Made by a program: the position numbers and the translations under genes
Notes under the pieces: generated by a model
Told to the model about the DNA's origin: nothing
The model's database searches: none
The model's input: only the letters and a program-made list of their open reading frames with translations
Part shown: positions 8,880-17,357 of the stretch, piece after piece
Layout: the number at the start of each line of letters is the position of its first letter
Position numbering within the stretch: the first letter of the stretch is position 1
Source: Irregularibacter muris
GTDB lineage: Bacteria; Bacillota; Clostridia; Eubacteriales; Garciellaceae
Assembly: GCF_024622505.1 (NCBI RefSeq)
Contig: NZ_JANKAS010000009.1
Coordinates: 1-52,161, forward strand
Reading direction: 5' to 3'
Length of the DNA: 52,161 bases

Positions 8880-9416
8880 TAATTCGTTAAAACATATTCT
8901 TATTTTTGTTATGAATACATTCATAACAAATCCCCTCATTATTTTAATTGGTATGCCAATATTAATTAGTGCTGCCTTTTCGAACCTTCCGTATAGGTCT
9001 AAGGAGATTTCCCCTATGATGTTATTGCTATAATGGCAACCATAGATATGTATAAAGATTATCAATCTATTTATAAATTAAAGAATATCGAAAGATTCTT
9101 CCATTCGCGTATTCCAGCACCATAAATCAAAAAATCTTTTAGAAAACTTTCTTGATCTTTTTTTGTCGCTAGCTATGGGAGAATAATCTTTCAAATTACA
9201 GTAAGAGCAATTACTCTTTGTAATATTCACATATGGGGCATAAATTTTGATACAATTTAAAAAATCATGTAAAGATACTACACAACACTATGAATATATT
9301 TTAGGGGTTACTGAAAAAGGCTTTGGCCATAATAAAGAGAAATAAATGAAATAATAGAGATAAATAAAGATGCATTATCTGGGACTGTAAAAAATTCCAT
9401 GCTTAAGTGAAAATAA
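8870..9416. other. Long intergenic region without an intact gene
   Basis: Between the nifJ promoter and the molybdenum-hydroxylase terminator no intact gene is convincing. A minus-strand frame at 8871-9065 (64 codons) has no ribosome site, and a protein-like remnant lies at 9078-9287. The stretch GGGACTGTAAAAAA near 9380 recalls the ends of some insertion sequences, but no partner repeat was found. Confidence 0.5.
9078..9287 (-). pseudogene. Unidentified protein-coding remnant
   Basis: An open minus-strand frame of 69 codons, bounded by TAG at 9288-9290 and TAA at 9078-9080, without an ATG. The composition looks like real protein. It contains IYAPYVNITKSNCSYCNL, a CxxC-type pair, then a basic segment and RFFDLWCWNTRMEE. 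The mix of Trp, Cys and charged residues is unlike random AT-rich translation. I do not recognise the family. It may be the C-terminal end of a decayed gene, or a small cysteine protein with an unusual start. Confidence 0.3.
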
Positions 9417-9468
9417 AAACTTCTTTCTGATTTGGTATTATTTGTTAGTTCTTACCAGAAAGAAGTTT
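9405..9468 (-). terminator. Rho-independent terminator of the molybdenum-hydroxylase operon
   Basis: A 13-bp perfect stem (9417-9429 with 9456-9468) with a 26-nt loop is followed on the minus strand by TTTTTATTTT. It lies about 60 nt past the last gene of operon A. Confidence 0.75.
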
Positions 9469-9488
9469 CTGTTTCCACTGCCTTATTT

Positions 9489-9515
9489 AAGGCAGGCTTG
9501 GGAATGGCCTGCCTT
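9489..9515. repeat. GC-rich hairpin after the molybdenum-hydroxylase genes
   Basis: Arms AAGGCAGGC (9489-9497) and GCCTGCCTT (9507-9515) form a 9-bp stem. The T-run follows on the plus strand, although the neighbouring genes are on the minus strand. It may protect the 3' end of the operon mRNA ahead of the terminator at 9405-9468. Confidence 0.5.
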
Positions 9516-9526
9516 TTTCTATTCTT

Positions 9527-10528
9527 CTATTTATTTTTTTCTTCTAATGCCCTTAGAATCTTCTCTGGAGTGATTGGTAATGAATTAATCCTCACTCCTA
9601 TTGCATCATAAATCGCATTTGCAATTGCAGGGGGCTGTGAGTTTGTAACAAATTCTCCACATCCCTTTGCCCCAAAAGGACCATATAGATCAGGATTTTC
9701 ATAAAACTTAATTTCACTATTTTGAGGAATGTCCATAAATGTAGGGATAATGTAATCTGTAAAGTTTGATGCATAGGTTTCAATGCTTTCGGGAAAGTAT
9801 GGTGTCAAATCTTCATAAAGTGCCATGCTTACGCCTTGAACATTCCCCCCGTCTACTTGACCTTCCGCCTGCAGTGGATTGATAACAGTACCTATATCAT
9901 AACTGTTATACACATTGACTATAGTTACTACCCCTGTTTCATCATCAATTTCTACATCAATGACCGTAGAACCCCATGCATATGTTCGAGTGGGAATTGT
10001 AAACCCTGTTTCTGGATCCCTTGGAGGTGCAGGAGGGGGCAAAAATCCACCAACGCCTATTAGATATACACCGCCATAAGTAGAAGCCGTTCCAATTTCT
10101 TGTAATGTCATTGCTACTTTTTCATCATCTTTCTTAAAAACCTTTCCACCTTCATAAACTAAGTCTTCAGGGGAGCATCCCTTTACTCCTGCTACAAATT
10201 CTTTCATCCTCTGGATTAGATCCTTTGCTGCTGCAATAGCGGCTAAGCCCACTATATAAGTTGTACGAGTTCCTGCTGTGTCCATACTAAATGCTGCTGT
10301 ATCGGTATTTGAGTTATCAATTGTAAATAATTCTTCACTTATCTCCAAAGCCTCTGCTGCCATCTGAATTGCAACGGTTTTAAAACCCTGGCCCATCTCA
10401 CAACTTGCATTGGTCATATTAATTGTTCCATCGATTTTGATTTCAAGAGATACTAAGTCAGGATCTCCACCACCATTAAATCCAGTTGGGTAGTAAACAT
10501 TTGAAACTCCTCTTCCTTTTCTAATCAT
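9527..10528 (-). CDS. Molybdenum hydroxylase, C-terminal part of the large subunit (NdhM-like)
   Basis: The second half of a xanthine-dehydrogenase-family molybdopterin subunit, encoded as its own 333-aa protein. It carries MGQGFKT and, near the C-terminus, GAKGCGEFV; the Glu of that motif (about residue 292) is the catalytic base next to molybdenum in this family. Together with the preceding gene it makes up about 760 aa, the length of a normal single-chain subunit. The same division (about 425 and 330 aa) is known from Eubacterium barkeri nicotinate dehydrogenase. It lies 14 nt after the partner gene and is last in the operon. The substrate is not evident. The neighbours suggest a sugar-derived aldehyde or lactol rather than nicotinate. 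Confidence 0.85.
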   Translation of the reverse strand: MIRKGRGVSNVYYPTGFNGGGDPDLVSLEIKIDGTINMTNASCEMGQGFKTVAIQMAAEALEISEELFTIDNSNTDTAAFSMDTAGTRTTYIVGLAAIAAAKDLIQRMKEFVAGVKGCSPEDLVYEGGKVFKKDDEKVAMTLQEIGTASTYGGVYLIGVGGFLPPPAPPRDPETGFTIPTRTYAWGSTVIDVEIDDETGVVTIVNVYNSYDIGTVINPLQAEGQVDGGNVQGVSMALYEDLTPYFPESIETYASNFTDYIIPTFMDIPQNSEIKFYENPDLYGPFGAKGCGEFVTNSQPPAIANAIYDAIGVRINSLPITPEKILRALEEKNK

Positions 10529-10542
10529 CTAACTCTCCCTCC

Positions 10543-11832
10543 TTACTTAGAACTCATATTTGCATATTCAGGAGAAATTTCTTCGCCTGCCATCTCAGCA
10601 ACCATTTTTAATGTTTCAATCTCAGAAACTGCTGTTAGCGTATTCCCAACATGATTGATATCGTTTTCTTTAAAAGCATTCTTTAATCTAAATTCAATAG
10701 GATTCATTCCAATTTTACGGGCAAGTCTGTCCATCTGTACCTGATCAGCAAACTGTCCTACATTTACGCCAAAGCCCCTCATTGAACCACTGGGCATTTT
10801 ATTTGTATACACCATTCTTGCATCAACTGCAACATTTTCTACTTTTGTTGCACCGGCAACTATATTTGCATTTTTTTCAACTGCATATAATCCCAGTTCT
10901 GTATATGCACCACAGTCATGAAGCACCTCAATTTGTCTAGCTGTAAGAGTTCCGTCTTTCTTTACTCCATCCTTAAATTTGAATATCCAAGGAGATCTTA
11001 TAGTCGTGTATAGCATTTCTTCCTCTCTAGTTAATTGAAACTTAACAGGCTTACCTGTAGCCAAGGCAAGAAGTCCTGCTATATGGTCTGTATGAACACT
11101 ATTCATAGCACCAAATCCCCCTCCTACGGTTCCCCCTACAAGTTTCAGCTTATTCAGCGGTAGTTGAAATACATTGGCAAGATCACCCTGGGTAAAGTAA
11201 AGCCCCTGTGTCTTGGAATGAATAACAAGTTTCCCAGCCTCATCAACATAAGCTACTGATGAAGAGGTTTCAAGGGGTGCATGTTCTTGGCTAGGAGTAG
11301 TATATGTTCCTTCTACAATATAATCTGCCTCTGCAAAACCTTTCTCGACATTTCCCTTTCTTATTTTCCTTACCTCGCTTGTGCCATCAAACATATGCAT
11401 GTTTCCTTCAGGTCTTACCTTTGGAGCATCAGGCTTAGTGGCTTCAATGGGGTCGATTACATAAGGGAGTTCTTCAATATCAAGTTTAATCTTTCCCAGA
11501 GCCTCTAAAGCGACTTCTTTACTTACGGCTGCAACAGCAGCAATATTTTGTCCCCTATATCTTATCAGTTCCTCTGCAAAAACATGATGATCTGGCACCA
11601 TTGCAAATAAATTGTGGGGAACATCATCCTTAGTAATGACAGCGTAAACACCTGGAACCTTCAATGCTTCTGAGACATCAACATGATTAAGCTTTGCTCT
11701 ATGATAAGGACTTCTTAAAGTCTTACATACAAGCATATCAGGCATGCTGACATCGCTAACATATTGGATTTTTCCTGTTACAATACCTTCACCATCATAT
11801 TTCTTGACTCTCTTACCAACACTTTTATACAT
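10543..11832 (-). CDS. Molybdenum hydroxylase, N-terminal part of the large subunit (NdhL-like)
   Basis: The first half of the molybdopterin-binding subunit. It shows the aldehyde oxidase/xanthine dehydrogenase a/b hammerhead region (VGKRVKKYDGEGIVTGKIQY) and the cofactor motif GGTVGGGFGAMNS. The segment GSMRGFGVNVGQFADQ carries the Arg near the active site. I choose the ATG at 11832 (MYKSVGKRVKKYDG, 429 aa). It has GGAAG upstream and overlaps the small-subunit stop by 8 nt. A longer frame to 11868 lacks a ribosome site. The protein ends at SPEYANMSSK, after which a separate gene supplies the remaining domains. This is a clean two-gene split, not a frameshift, because a proper stop and an SD-led restart separate them. 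Confidence 0.87.
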   Translation of the reverse strand: MYKSVGKRVKKYDGEGIVTGKIQYVSDVSMPDMLVCKTLRSPYHRAKLNHVDVSEALKVPGVYAVITKDDVPHNLFAMVPDHHVFAEELIRYRGQNIAAVAAVSKEVALEALGKIKLDIEELPYVIDPIEATKPDAPKVRPEGNMHMFDGTSEVRKIRKGNVEKGFAEADYIVEGTYTTPSQEHAPLETSSSVAYVDEAGKLVIHSKTQGLYFTQGDLANVFQLPLNKLKLVGGTVGGGFGAMNSVHTDHIAGLLALATGKPVKFQLTREEEMLYTTIRSPWIFKFKDGVKKDGTLTARQIEVLHDCGAYTELGLYAVEKNANIVAGATKVENVAVDARMVYTNKMPSGSMRGFGVNVGQFADQVQMDRLARKIGMNPIEFRLKNAFKENDINHVGNTLTAVSEIETLKMVAEMAGEEISPEYANMSSK

Positions 11833-12325
11833 CCAGATCACTTCCTTTCGGAATAGGGCCATATTCACCTTTGGATACTGCTAAAAGAGCATCGGTGTAT
11901 TTTTCATACCCAGCACATCTGCACAAGTTTCCACTTAATGCATCTTTAATTTCCTCTGCTGTTGTTTCCGGATGATCTAACAGAAAAGCAGTGGCTGCCA
12001 TAACCATCCCTGGGGTGCAATACCCACATTGTGGTGCCCCATAATCTATAAATGCTTGTTGAATTGGATGTAAAGTTTTACCCTGGGCAAGACCGTCTAC
12101 TGTTAGTATTTTTTTACCTTCTACTGTAAGGGCCAATACCAAGCATGATTTCACCGCTTTTCCATCAAGTATTACTGTACATGAACCGCAATCGCCACGA
12201 TTACACCCACACTTTGGACTTGTAAGACCTAATCCGTCCCTTAATACTTCTAATAGGTTTTGCTGTGGTTTTGCTATCACTTCCACGGGATTACCATTTA
12301 AGTAAAAATGCAAGATTTTCGACAT
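11825..12325 (-). CDS. Molybdenum hydroxylase small subunit, two [2Fe-2S] clusters (NdhS-like)
   Basis: The 166-aa iron-sulfur subunit that carries electrons from the molybdenum site to FAD. The plant-ferredoxin-type cluster uses Cys41, Cys46, Cys49 and Cys61 (CGCNRGDCGSC). The second cluster uses Cys100 and Cys103 (QCGYCTPGM) plus Cys135 and Cys137 (CRC). All eight ligands are present. The ATG at 12325 follows AAAGGAGGGG. It overlaps the next gene by 8 nt and lies 14 nt after the FAD subunit, so all four subunits are co-translated. Family members include nicotinate, xanthine, CO and aldehyde dehydrogenases. The small subunit does not tell the substrate. Confidence 0.94.
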   Translation of the reverse strand: MSKILHFYLNGNPVEVIAKPQQNLLEVLRDGLGLTSPKCGCNRGDCGSCTVILDGKAVKSCLVLALTVEGKKILTVDGLAQGKTLHPIQQAFIDYGAPQCGYCTPGMVMAATAFLLDHPETTAEEIKDALSGNLCRCAGYEKYTDALLAVSKGEYGPIPKGSDLDV

Positions 12326-12339
12326 CCTTTTCCCCTCCT

Positions 12340-13209
12340 TTACTCAGCGTTTGACGCTGCTTCCATTGCTCGTCTGACCATCACTGGAGCAACCTTCTTA
12401 CGATACCAGGCTGTTGCTCTAATATCATCTATGGGACTGATAGCATCTACAACCTTTTCACTTGCTATCCTCATATTTTCCTGGGTTAGTTCTTTACCTA
12501 TAAGTGCATCTTCAACTTCTTTACATCTTAATACTGTGGGCGCAGCAGACCCAACAGCCACCCTTAGAACCTTACAAATATTGTTTTCTTTTTCTATATA
12601 CGCTGCAGCATTAACAACGGAAAGGGTTTCAGCTTTTCTTCTGCCTAATTTTTTAAAGGAAGCATGACCTTCTTCTTTCTTCAAGATAATTTCAGTTAGA
12701 ACTTCCACCTCATCAGCTATTGTTTTACCTGGTCCTTTGAAAAAGTCTTTTGCATCTACTTTTCTTACTCCATTAGGACCATTTAAAACAAACACTGCAT
12801 CTAAGGCTATTAGAGTAGGAATACTGTCTGCTGCAGGAGAAGCATTCATAATGTTTCCCCCTATTGATGCAACATTTCTCACTGTTAAGCCTGCTATTTC
12901 ATTAATTGTTTCAATTAGCACGGGAAATTCTCTTTCAATAATCTTGTTTTCTTTAATCTGGCTAAAAGTGGCTGTGGCACCAATCTTTACTTCCGTACTA
13001 TTTTCCGTTATTAAATTTAAATCCATATTATCCAAAGAGATAATTAACAAATCCTTTTGTCCTTCCTTTGGAATTTGATCCAATTCAAAAGACAATTTAG
13101 GTACAAAATCTGATCCTCCAGCTAAAAATTTGACCTCATTTGAAGTATCTTTTACAATTGCCAAGAGTTCATCAAATGAATTTGGTGATTCATAGAAATA
13201 ACCTCTCAT
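12340..13209 (-). CDS. Molybdenum hydroxylase FAD subunit (NdhF-like)
   Basis: The 289-aa FAD-binding subunit of the xanthine dehydrogenase family, which passes electrons from the [2Fe-2S] subunit to an acceptor. The FAD motifs are LAGGSDFVP near residues 30-38 and ASIGGNIMNASPAAD near 113-127, followed by the C-terminal CO-dehydrogenase flavoprotein domain. The ATG at 13209 has AAGGAGG upstream. It is the fifth-from-last position of the operon logic: lactonase, then this gene, the Fe-S subunit and the two molybdenum subunits. The size matches the 33-kDa flavin subunit of nicotinate dehydrogenase. The acceptor in vivo (NADP, ferredoxin or other) is not evident. Confidence 0.92.
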   Translation of the reverse strand: MRGYFYESPNSFDELLAIVKDTSNEVKFLAGGSDFVPKLSFELDQIPKEGQKDLLIISLDNMDLNLITENSTEVKIGATATFSQIKENKIIEREFPVLIETINEIAGLTVRNVASIGGNIMNASPAADSIPTLIALDAVFVLNGPNGVRKVDAKDFFKGPGKTIADEVEVLTEIILKKEEGHASFKKLGRRKAETLSVVNAAAYIEKENNICKVLRVAVGSAAPTVLRCKEVEDALIGKELTQENMRIASEKVVDAISPIDDIRATAWYRKKVAPVMVRRAMEAASNAE

Positions 13210-13237
13210 ATAAGTGAAACCTCCTTATTACATTCTC

Positions 13238-14305
13238 TTATTTCTTTGCAAAAGATGATTTTGAGAAATCATAATGCTCACTTCCATCTGGATATCTGTA
13301 TCTTTTCTTATCTTGATCTTTTGGATAATCAAATCTACCGCCACAACGCATAATCATGGTCTTGATTTCAGGGGTATTTTCTTCTACTATTCTTACAAAC
13401 TGATTCACCAATAACTCAGGATCACCTGCAGTATTAGCCCAATTGTCATAGTGATCAGGAATTAAAAGCTTTGCTCCAACAGCCTGCCCAACTCGCGCGC
13501 AGTCATAAGGGGTCATCTTGTCTGTTGCCCCTGGCGCATTGCTACCCATATCAAATATTGCAACATCAATATCATAATTTTCCTTAATTGCAACATACCC
13601 ATCGTGATACCAAGTATCACCCATAAATAATATGTTTCCTCCTGATGTTTTGAATAAGAAACAACAAGCAGCTTCCTCAAATGGAAGATTTACTTCTCCT
13701 TCACCTGTTTTAATTGCTGTCTGGTCATAGCAAATAAGAAATTCCACTTCAGCACCTTTTACCTTCACTGATTCTCCGACCTTGGCAACAACAAGTCTGT
13801 CTTCAGGCACTTCGAATTTTCTTAATTTATCTGCTGCAACAGGCGGTGCATAAAAAAGTGCATCAGTAGTCTTTAAGGCAGCCTTAACTGCATAAATATC
13901 ACAATGATCTTGATGGGCATGGGTGCAGAATACGCCATCCAACTGATTAAACTTCCAAGGATCTATAACATGTGGATTGAGTCTAATCCAATTAATGCTA
14001 TCAGCGCCTGCCTGCTTGCAAACACCGCAATAATAATGTGATGTGTACATGGATGGTCCGCAATATTGGTCGATGAAAAAGACGCCTCCTTCATCTGTCT
14101 TTAGAATCCATGAAGGGCCTCCACACCACCAAAGGCTTACTTCTCCTTTTGGTACCTGTCTGTTCTCAATCTCTTGATTAAGTAGTGTTCCCCATTCTGG
14201 AAAGCTATCTCTTAACCACTGATCACGATCAATATCATGATTTTGATTTACATAATCCCCTGCAATAATGCCACGTCCATCTGATTTAATAATTTCTCTT
14301 TCCAT
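13238..14305 (-). CDS. UlaG-like metal-dependent lactonase (metallo-beta-lactamase fold)
   Basis: A 355-aa homologue of L-ascorbate-6-phosphate lactonase UlaG, of nearly the same length. It shares the N-terminal signature WLRDSFPEWGTLLNQEIE, the metal-binding HAHQDH at residues 129-134 and the later TDKMT segment. The family hydrolyses cyclic lactones using Mn or Zn. No phosphotransferase system or Ula genes lie nearby, so a non-phosphorylated sugar lactone is more likely here than ascorbate 6-phosphate. It sits directly before the molybdenum hydroxylase genes, which could make the lactone by oxidising a sugar or lactol. The ATG at 14305 follows GGGGGAAGGA. Substrate assignment is inference. 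Confidence 0.85.
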   Translation of the reverse strand: MEREIIKSDGRGIIAGDYVNQNHDIDRDQWLRDSFPEWGTLLNQEIENRQVPKGEVSLWWCGGPSWILKTDEGGVFFIDQYCGPSMYTSHYYCGVCKQAGADSINWIRLNPHVIDPWKFNQLDGVFCTHAHQDHCDIYAVKAALKTTDALFYAPPVAADKLRKFEVPEDRLVVAKVGESVKVKGAEVEFLICYDQTAIKTGEGEVNLPFEEAACCFLFKTSGGNILFMGDTWYHDGYVAIKENYDIDVAIFDMGSNAPGATDKMTPYDCARVGQAVGAKLLIPDHYDNWANTAGDPELLVNQFVRIVEENTPEIKTMIMRCGGRFDYPKDQDKKRYRYPDGSEHYDFSKSSFAKK

Positions 14306-14335
14306 ATTCCTTCCCCCTTTATTTTTAATAAATAT

Positions 14336-15286
14336 TTATGAATTCCTATGAAGACATTTAGAGACCTTCATAAAGTCTTTATCTCTCTTTTCAATGGCTT
14401 TTTCCCCTTGCCCATTGCTGTAATCATAAAATCCTTTGCCTGTTTTTACTCCATATGCACCTTGAGCATATAAGTCTGCCAGGAGTTTTGGAACCTCCTG
14501 GGAATTACTAAGTTCCTTAAACATATAGCTTCCAACATTAAAGAATATATCTAATCCCCCAAAGTCAATTGTTTCAAAAGGCCCTATGCATGCATACCTC
14601 ATTCCAAGACCATATTTCATAACATGATCAACATCTTCAATGCTTGCAGCACCACTTTCAACAATATGAAAGGCTTCTCTTATTAGGGCATATTGTAAAC
14701 GATTTAACACAAATCCATTAATATCCTTTTTTACTAACACCGGCTTTCTATGTATGGATAAAGCAACTTCTTTTACAATTTCTAATGTACTCTTTTCTGT
14801 TTTATCTCCTGCAATAATTTCCACCAATGGAATAATATGAGGAGGATTTACCCAATGCATGCCACAAAAACGTTTAGGTATGTTCACCACTTCTGCAATT
14901 TTATTTATTGATAAACCAGATGTGTTAGTGGTCAAAATGGTATCCTCTGAAACCATTTTAGAAACTTGTTCCCAAAATTTATGCTTAATAGCTAATTTTT
15001 CAGCAATGGCCTCAATAACAAAATCCGCACTTTTAAAAACTTCCATATCCAACGTATAGCTAATATTTGATATTAGTTTTTCTGAATCTTCTTTTGTTAT
15101 ATCACCTTCTTCAATTGTGTTTTTTTGGTTCATTCTGATCAGTTCCTTGCTCTTTGCTATTGCATCATCTGAAATATCAAATAAATTCACATGATAGCCA
15201 TACCTAGCAAAAATTTGTGCAAAAGATGCCCCCATGATTCCTGCACCAGCAATTACAATATTCTTAATATCTGCTTTAGTCTTCAT
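14336..15286 (-). CDS. 3-hydroxyacyl-CoA dehydrogenase-like NAD-dependent dehydrogenase (L-gulonate 3-dehydrogenase type)
   Basis: A 316-aa two-domain protein with the Rossmann motif GAGIMGASFAQ, the catalytic-region motif NTSGLS and the active-site His in GMHWVNPPHIIPLVEII. The VNPPxxIPLVE form is typical of the lambda-crystallin/L-gulonate 3-dehydrogenase branch, whereas the true acyl-CoA enzyme at 1153-1992 has [12 protein letters not shown]. Together with dehydratases and a lactonase this favours a free sugar acid over a CoA thioester. The ATG at 15286 has GGAGGGG just upstream. A frame extending to 15298 would need a TTG inside that ribosome site. It follows the dehydratase by 15 nt. The exact substrate is unknown. 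Confidence 0.8.
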   Translation of the reverse strand: MKTKADIKNIVIAGAGIMGASFAQIFARYGYHVNLFDISDDAIAKSKELIRMNQKNTIEEGDITKEDSEKLISNISYTLDMEVFKSADFVIEAIAEKLAIKHKFWEQVSKMVSEDTILTTNTSGLSINKIAEVVNIPKRFCGMHWVNPPHIIPLVEIIAGDKTEKSTLEIVKEVALSIHRKPVLVKKDINGFVLNRLQYALIREAFHIVESGAASIEDVDHVMKYGLGMRYACIGPFETIDFGGLDIFFNVGSYMFKELSNSQEVPKLLADLYAQGAYGVKTGKGFYDYSNGQGEKAIEKRDKDFMKVSKCLHRNS

Positions 15287-15301
15287 CTTCCCCTCCAATT
15301 T

Positions 15302-16978
15302 TTATAGTATCACAGCACCCTTATCTGCGGATGAAGCCAGTTTTGCATAAACTTGCAAATATCCTCTTGGTATCTCTCTATTAGGCTTAACAACATTTTT
15401 AAGCCTTTTTTTTATTTCCTCTTCGCTCACCTTTGCATTTAGGACCCCTTTTGCAATATCTATTTCGATTATGTCACCATCTTCAATGGCTGCAATAGGG
15501 CCTCCCTCTGCTGCTTCTGGTGAAATATGGCCTACAAAGCATCCATTATTAGTTCCTGAAAATCTACCATCAGTAATTAGGGCCGTTGTTTTATTTAATC
15601 CCATTCCATAAAGAAACTTCATGGCCTTATACATTTCCCTCATTCCTGGACCACCCTTTGGACCTTCATACCTAATTACAACGACATCACCATGTTCAAT
15701 CTTACCCCCGAGAATGGCATCATTGGCTTCTTCTTCACTATTAAACACCTTTGCTTTGCCTAAAAAATGGTGCAAGGATTTATCAAATGCCCCTGGTTTT
15801 GTTATTGCAGAATTCGGTGCAATATTCCCATGTAGAACTGCAATTCCTCCAGTTTTCTCAAAGGGTGCTTCTGGCATTTTTATAATTTCATCATTAGGTG
15901 GGTAATCATATTGATATTGGGTTAAATTATCTGCCATAGTTTTCCCTGTGCAGGTCATAACCGAACCCTCTATAAGATCTCCTAAATTTTTCATTGCACG
16001 GGGTATGCCTCCGGCTCTATAAAATTCTTCCATATCCCACTTAGCTGCAGGATTGACCTTAACAATCTGAGGAGTGGTCTTACTTAATTTCTCAAATTCT
16101 TCTACGATATTCATATCTAATTCTGCTTCATATGCAAGTGCACTTAAGTGAAGTACCGCATTGGTTGATCCGCAAATTGCCATTGTCGTTTTAATTCCAT
16201 TACGAATTGCTTCCTTGGTTAAGATATCTCGAGGTTTAAGGTCATCCTTTGCAAGTCTACAGATTTCAACTCCAGACTTAAAGGCAATTCTTAACCTCTC
16301 CGCATAGGTTGCAGGAACAAGGGCGCTTCCCGTCAAACTCATTCCCAATGCTTCTGCTAAGCAACTAACTGTATTTGCTGTTCCAAGAAAAGCACAAGAG
16401 CCACAGCTAGGACAGCAAGTATTTTCAAGAATTCCAAGAAATTCTTCATCAAGTTGCCCAGATTTTACCATACCAAGTGCTTCATCCATGGATGTTGCAT
16501 CTGATTTTCTACCATCAAATTCAATACCACCCACCATTGGTCCACCGTTTACGATGATTGCGGGAATGTTTAATCTTGCAGCGGCCATCATCATACCTGG
16601 AATAATTTTATCGCAAGAACCAAGCATGACAAGCGCATCCAATTTATGTGCCTGCGCTTCGATTTCAATTGAGTTACAAATAACTTCCCGTGAAGGGAGT
16701 ATGTACTTCATGCCTTCATGCCCATTTGCTATTCCATCACATGCTCCGATTACTCCAAATTCTACGGCTGTACCACCCCCACGATATATTCCCTTTTTAA
16801 CGAATTCACTAACTTGGTTCAAATTAAAATGTCCCGGTACTAAAGTATTCCAAGAATTAGCGATACCAATTATAGGTCTATCCATCAGTTCATCATCTGT
16901 ATAGCCCATGGATTTAAACAAACCTCTAGCAAACCCTTTATCCATTCCTTTCAAATTACCACTGCTTCTATACTTCAT
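15302..16978 (-). CDS. IlvD/Edd-family dehydratase (probable sugar-acid dehydratase)
   Basis: This 558-aa Fe-S dehydratase removes water from 2,3-dihydroxy acids. Cluster cysteines are Cys80 (GACDGIANGHEG), Cys122 (GSCDKIIPG) and Cys195 (SCGSCAFLGTANT). The catalytic Ser is in TDGRFSGTN near the C-terminus. True dihydroxyacid dehydratase (IlvD) and sugar-acid dehydratases such as arabinonate or xylonate dehydratase cannot be separated by motif alone. The absence of other branched-chain amino acid genes, and the lactonase, dehydrogenase and GntR neighbours, favour a sugar acid giving a 2-keto-3-deoxy acid. It is first in operon A, behind the promoter and operator at 17025-17075. The ATG follows TGGAGGTGG. 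Confidence 0.88.
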   Translation of the reverse strand: MKYRSSGNLKGMDKGFARGLFKSMGYTDDELMDRPIIGIANSWNTLVPGHFNLNQVSEFVKKGIYRGGGTAVEFGVIGACDGIANGHEGMKYILPSREVICNSIEIEAQAHKLDALVMLGSCDKIIPGMMMAAARLNIPAIIVNGGPMVGGIEFDGRKSDATSMDEALGMVKSGQLDEEFLGILENTCCPSCGSCAFLGTANTVSCLAEALGMSLTGSALVPATYAERLRIAFKSGVEICRLAKDDLKPRDILTKEAIRNGIKTTMAICGSTNAVLHLSALAYEAELDMNIVEEFEKLSKTTPQIVKVNPAAKWDMEEFYRAGGIPRAMKNLGDLIEGSVMTCTGKTMADNLTQYQYDYPPNDEIIKMPEAPFEKTGGIAVLHGNIAPNSAITKPGAFDKSLHHFLGKAKVFNSEEEANDAILGGKIEHGDVVVIRYEGPKGGPGMREMYKAMKFLYGMGLNKTTALITDGRFSGTNNGCFVGHISPEAAEGGPIAAIEDGDIIEIDIAKGVLNAKVSEEEIKKRLKNVVKPNREIPRGYLQVYAKLASSADKGAVIL

Positions 16979-17024
16979 TTCCCACCTCCAGTAAAATTTA
17001 ATGTATCTTTATATGTTAATGTAT

Positions 17025-17075
17025 GATGTCTGACATCGTTACCTAAATTATATTCCCATTTTTCAGAAAAGTCAA
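17025..17075 (-). promoter_or_regulatory. Operon A promoter with palindromic GntR-type operator
   Basis: On the minus strand, -35 TTGACT (17070-17075), a 17-nt spacer and a perfect -10 TATAAT (17047-17052) predict transcription start near 17040. Immediately downstream lies the palindrome GATGTC-T-GACATC (17025-17037), covering about +3 to +16. Its place suits a repressor that blocks initiation. The divergent gntR gene is the obvious candidate regulator. Confidence 0.7.
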
Positions 17076-17357
17076 TGAAGTTTTGCGATTAAATATCCTT
17101 TAAAAATTCTATCATTGACATTTTTATAAAAATGCTTAATGATTAATAGATAGTGGGATAAATGATTAAAATAGCCTCATAGAAGAATTGTTAATAAATC
17201 AACTGCTCCCAAACTAATTATAATGCTATATTATATTCATTAATTTCCATCTATCTTTTTTATAAGGAAATTTAAGGTTTACAAGTAATTACTCCTAGAA
17301 CATATTTATTATGTGAATTTATATTGTTTATCTACATTATGAAAGGGCGTTTTCTCT

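Noticed and set aside
8871-9065. 64-codon minus-strand frame in the nifJ upstream region
   Set aside because: No ribosome site, overlaps the likely nifJ promoter, and no recognisable motif; kept only as part of the intergenic description.
9375-9400. Possible insertion-sequence end (GGGACTGTAAAAAA)
   Set aside because: No matching inverted repeat, target duplication or transposase was found nearby.
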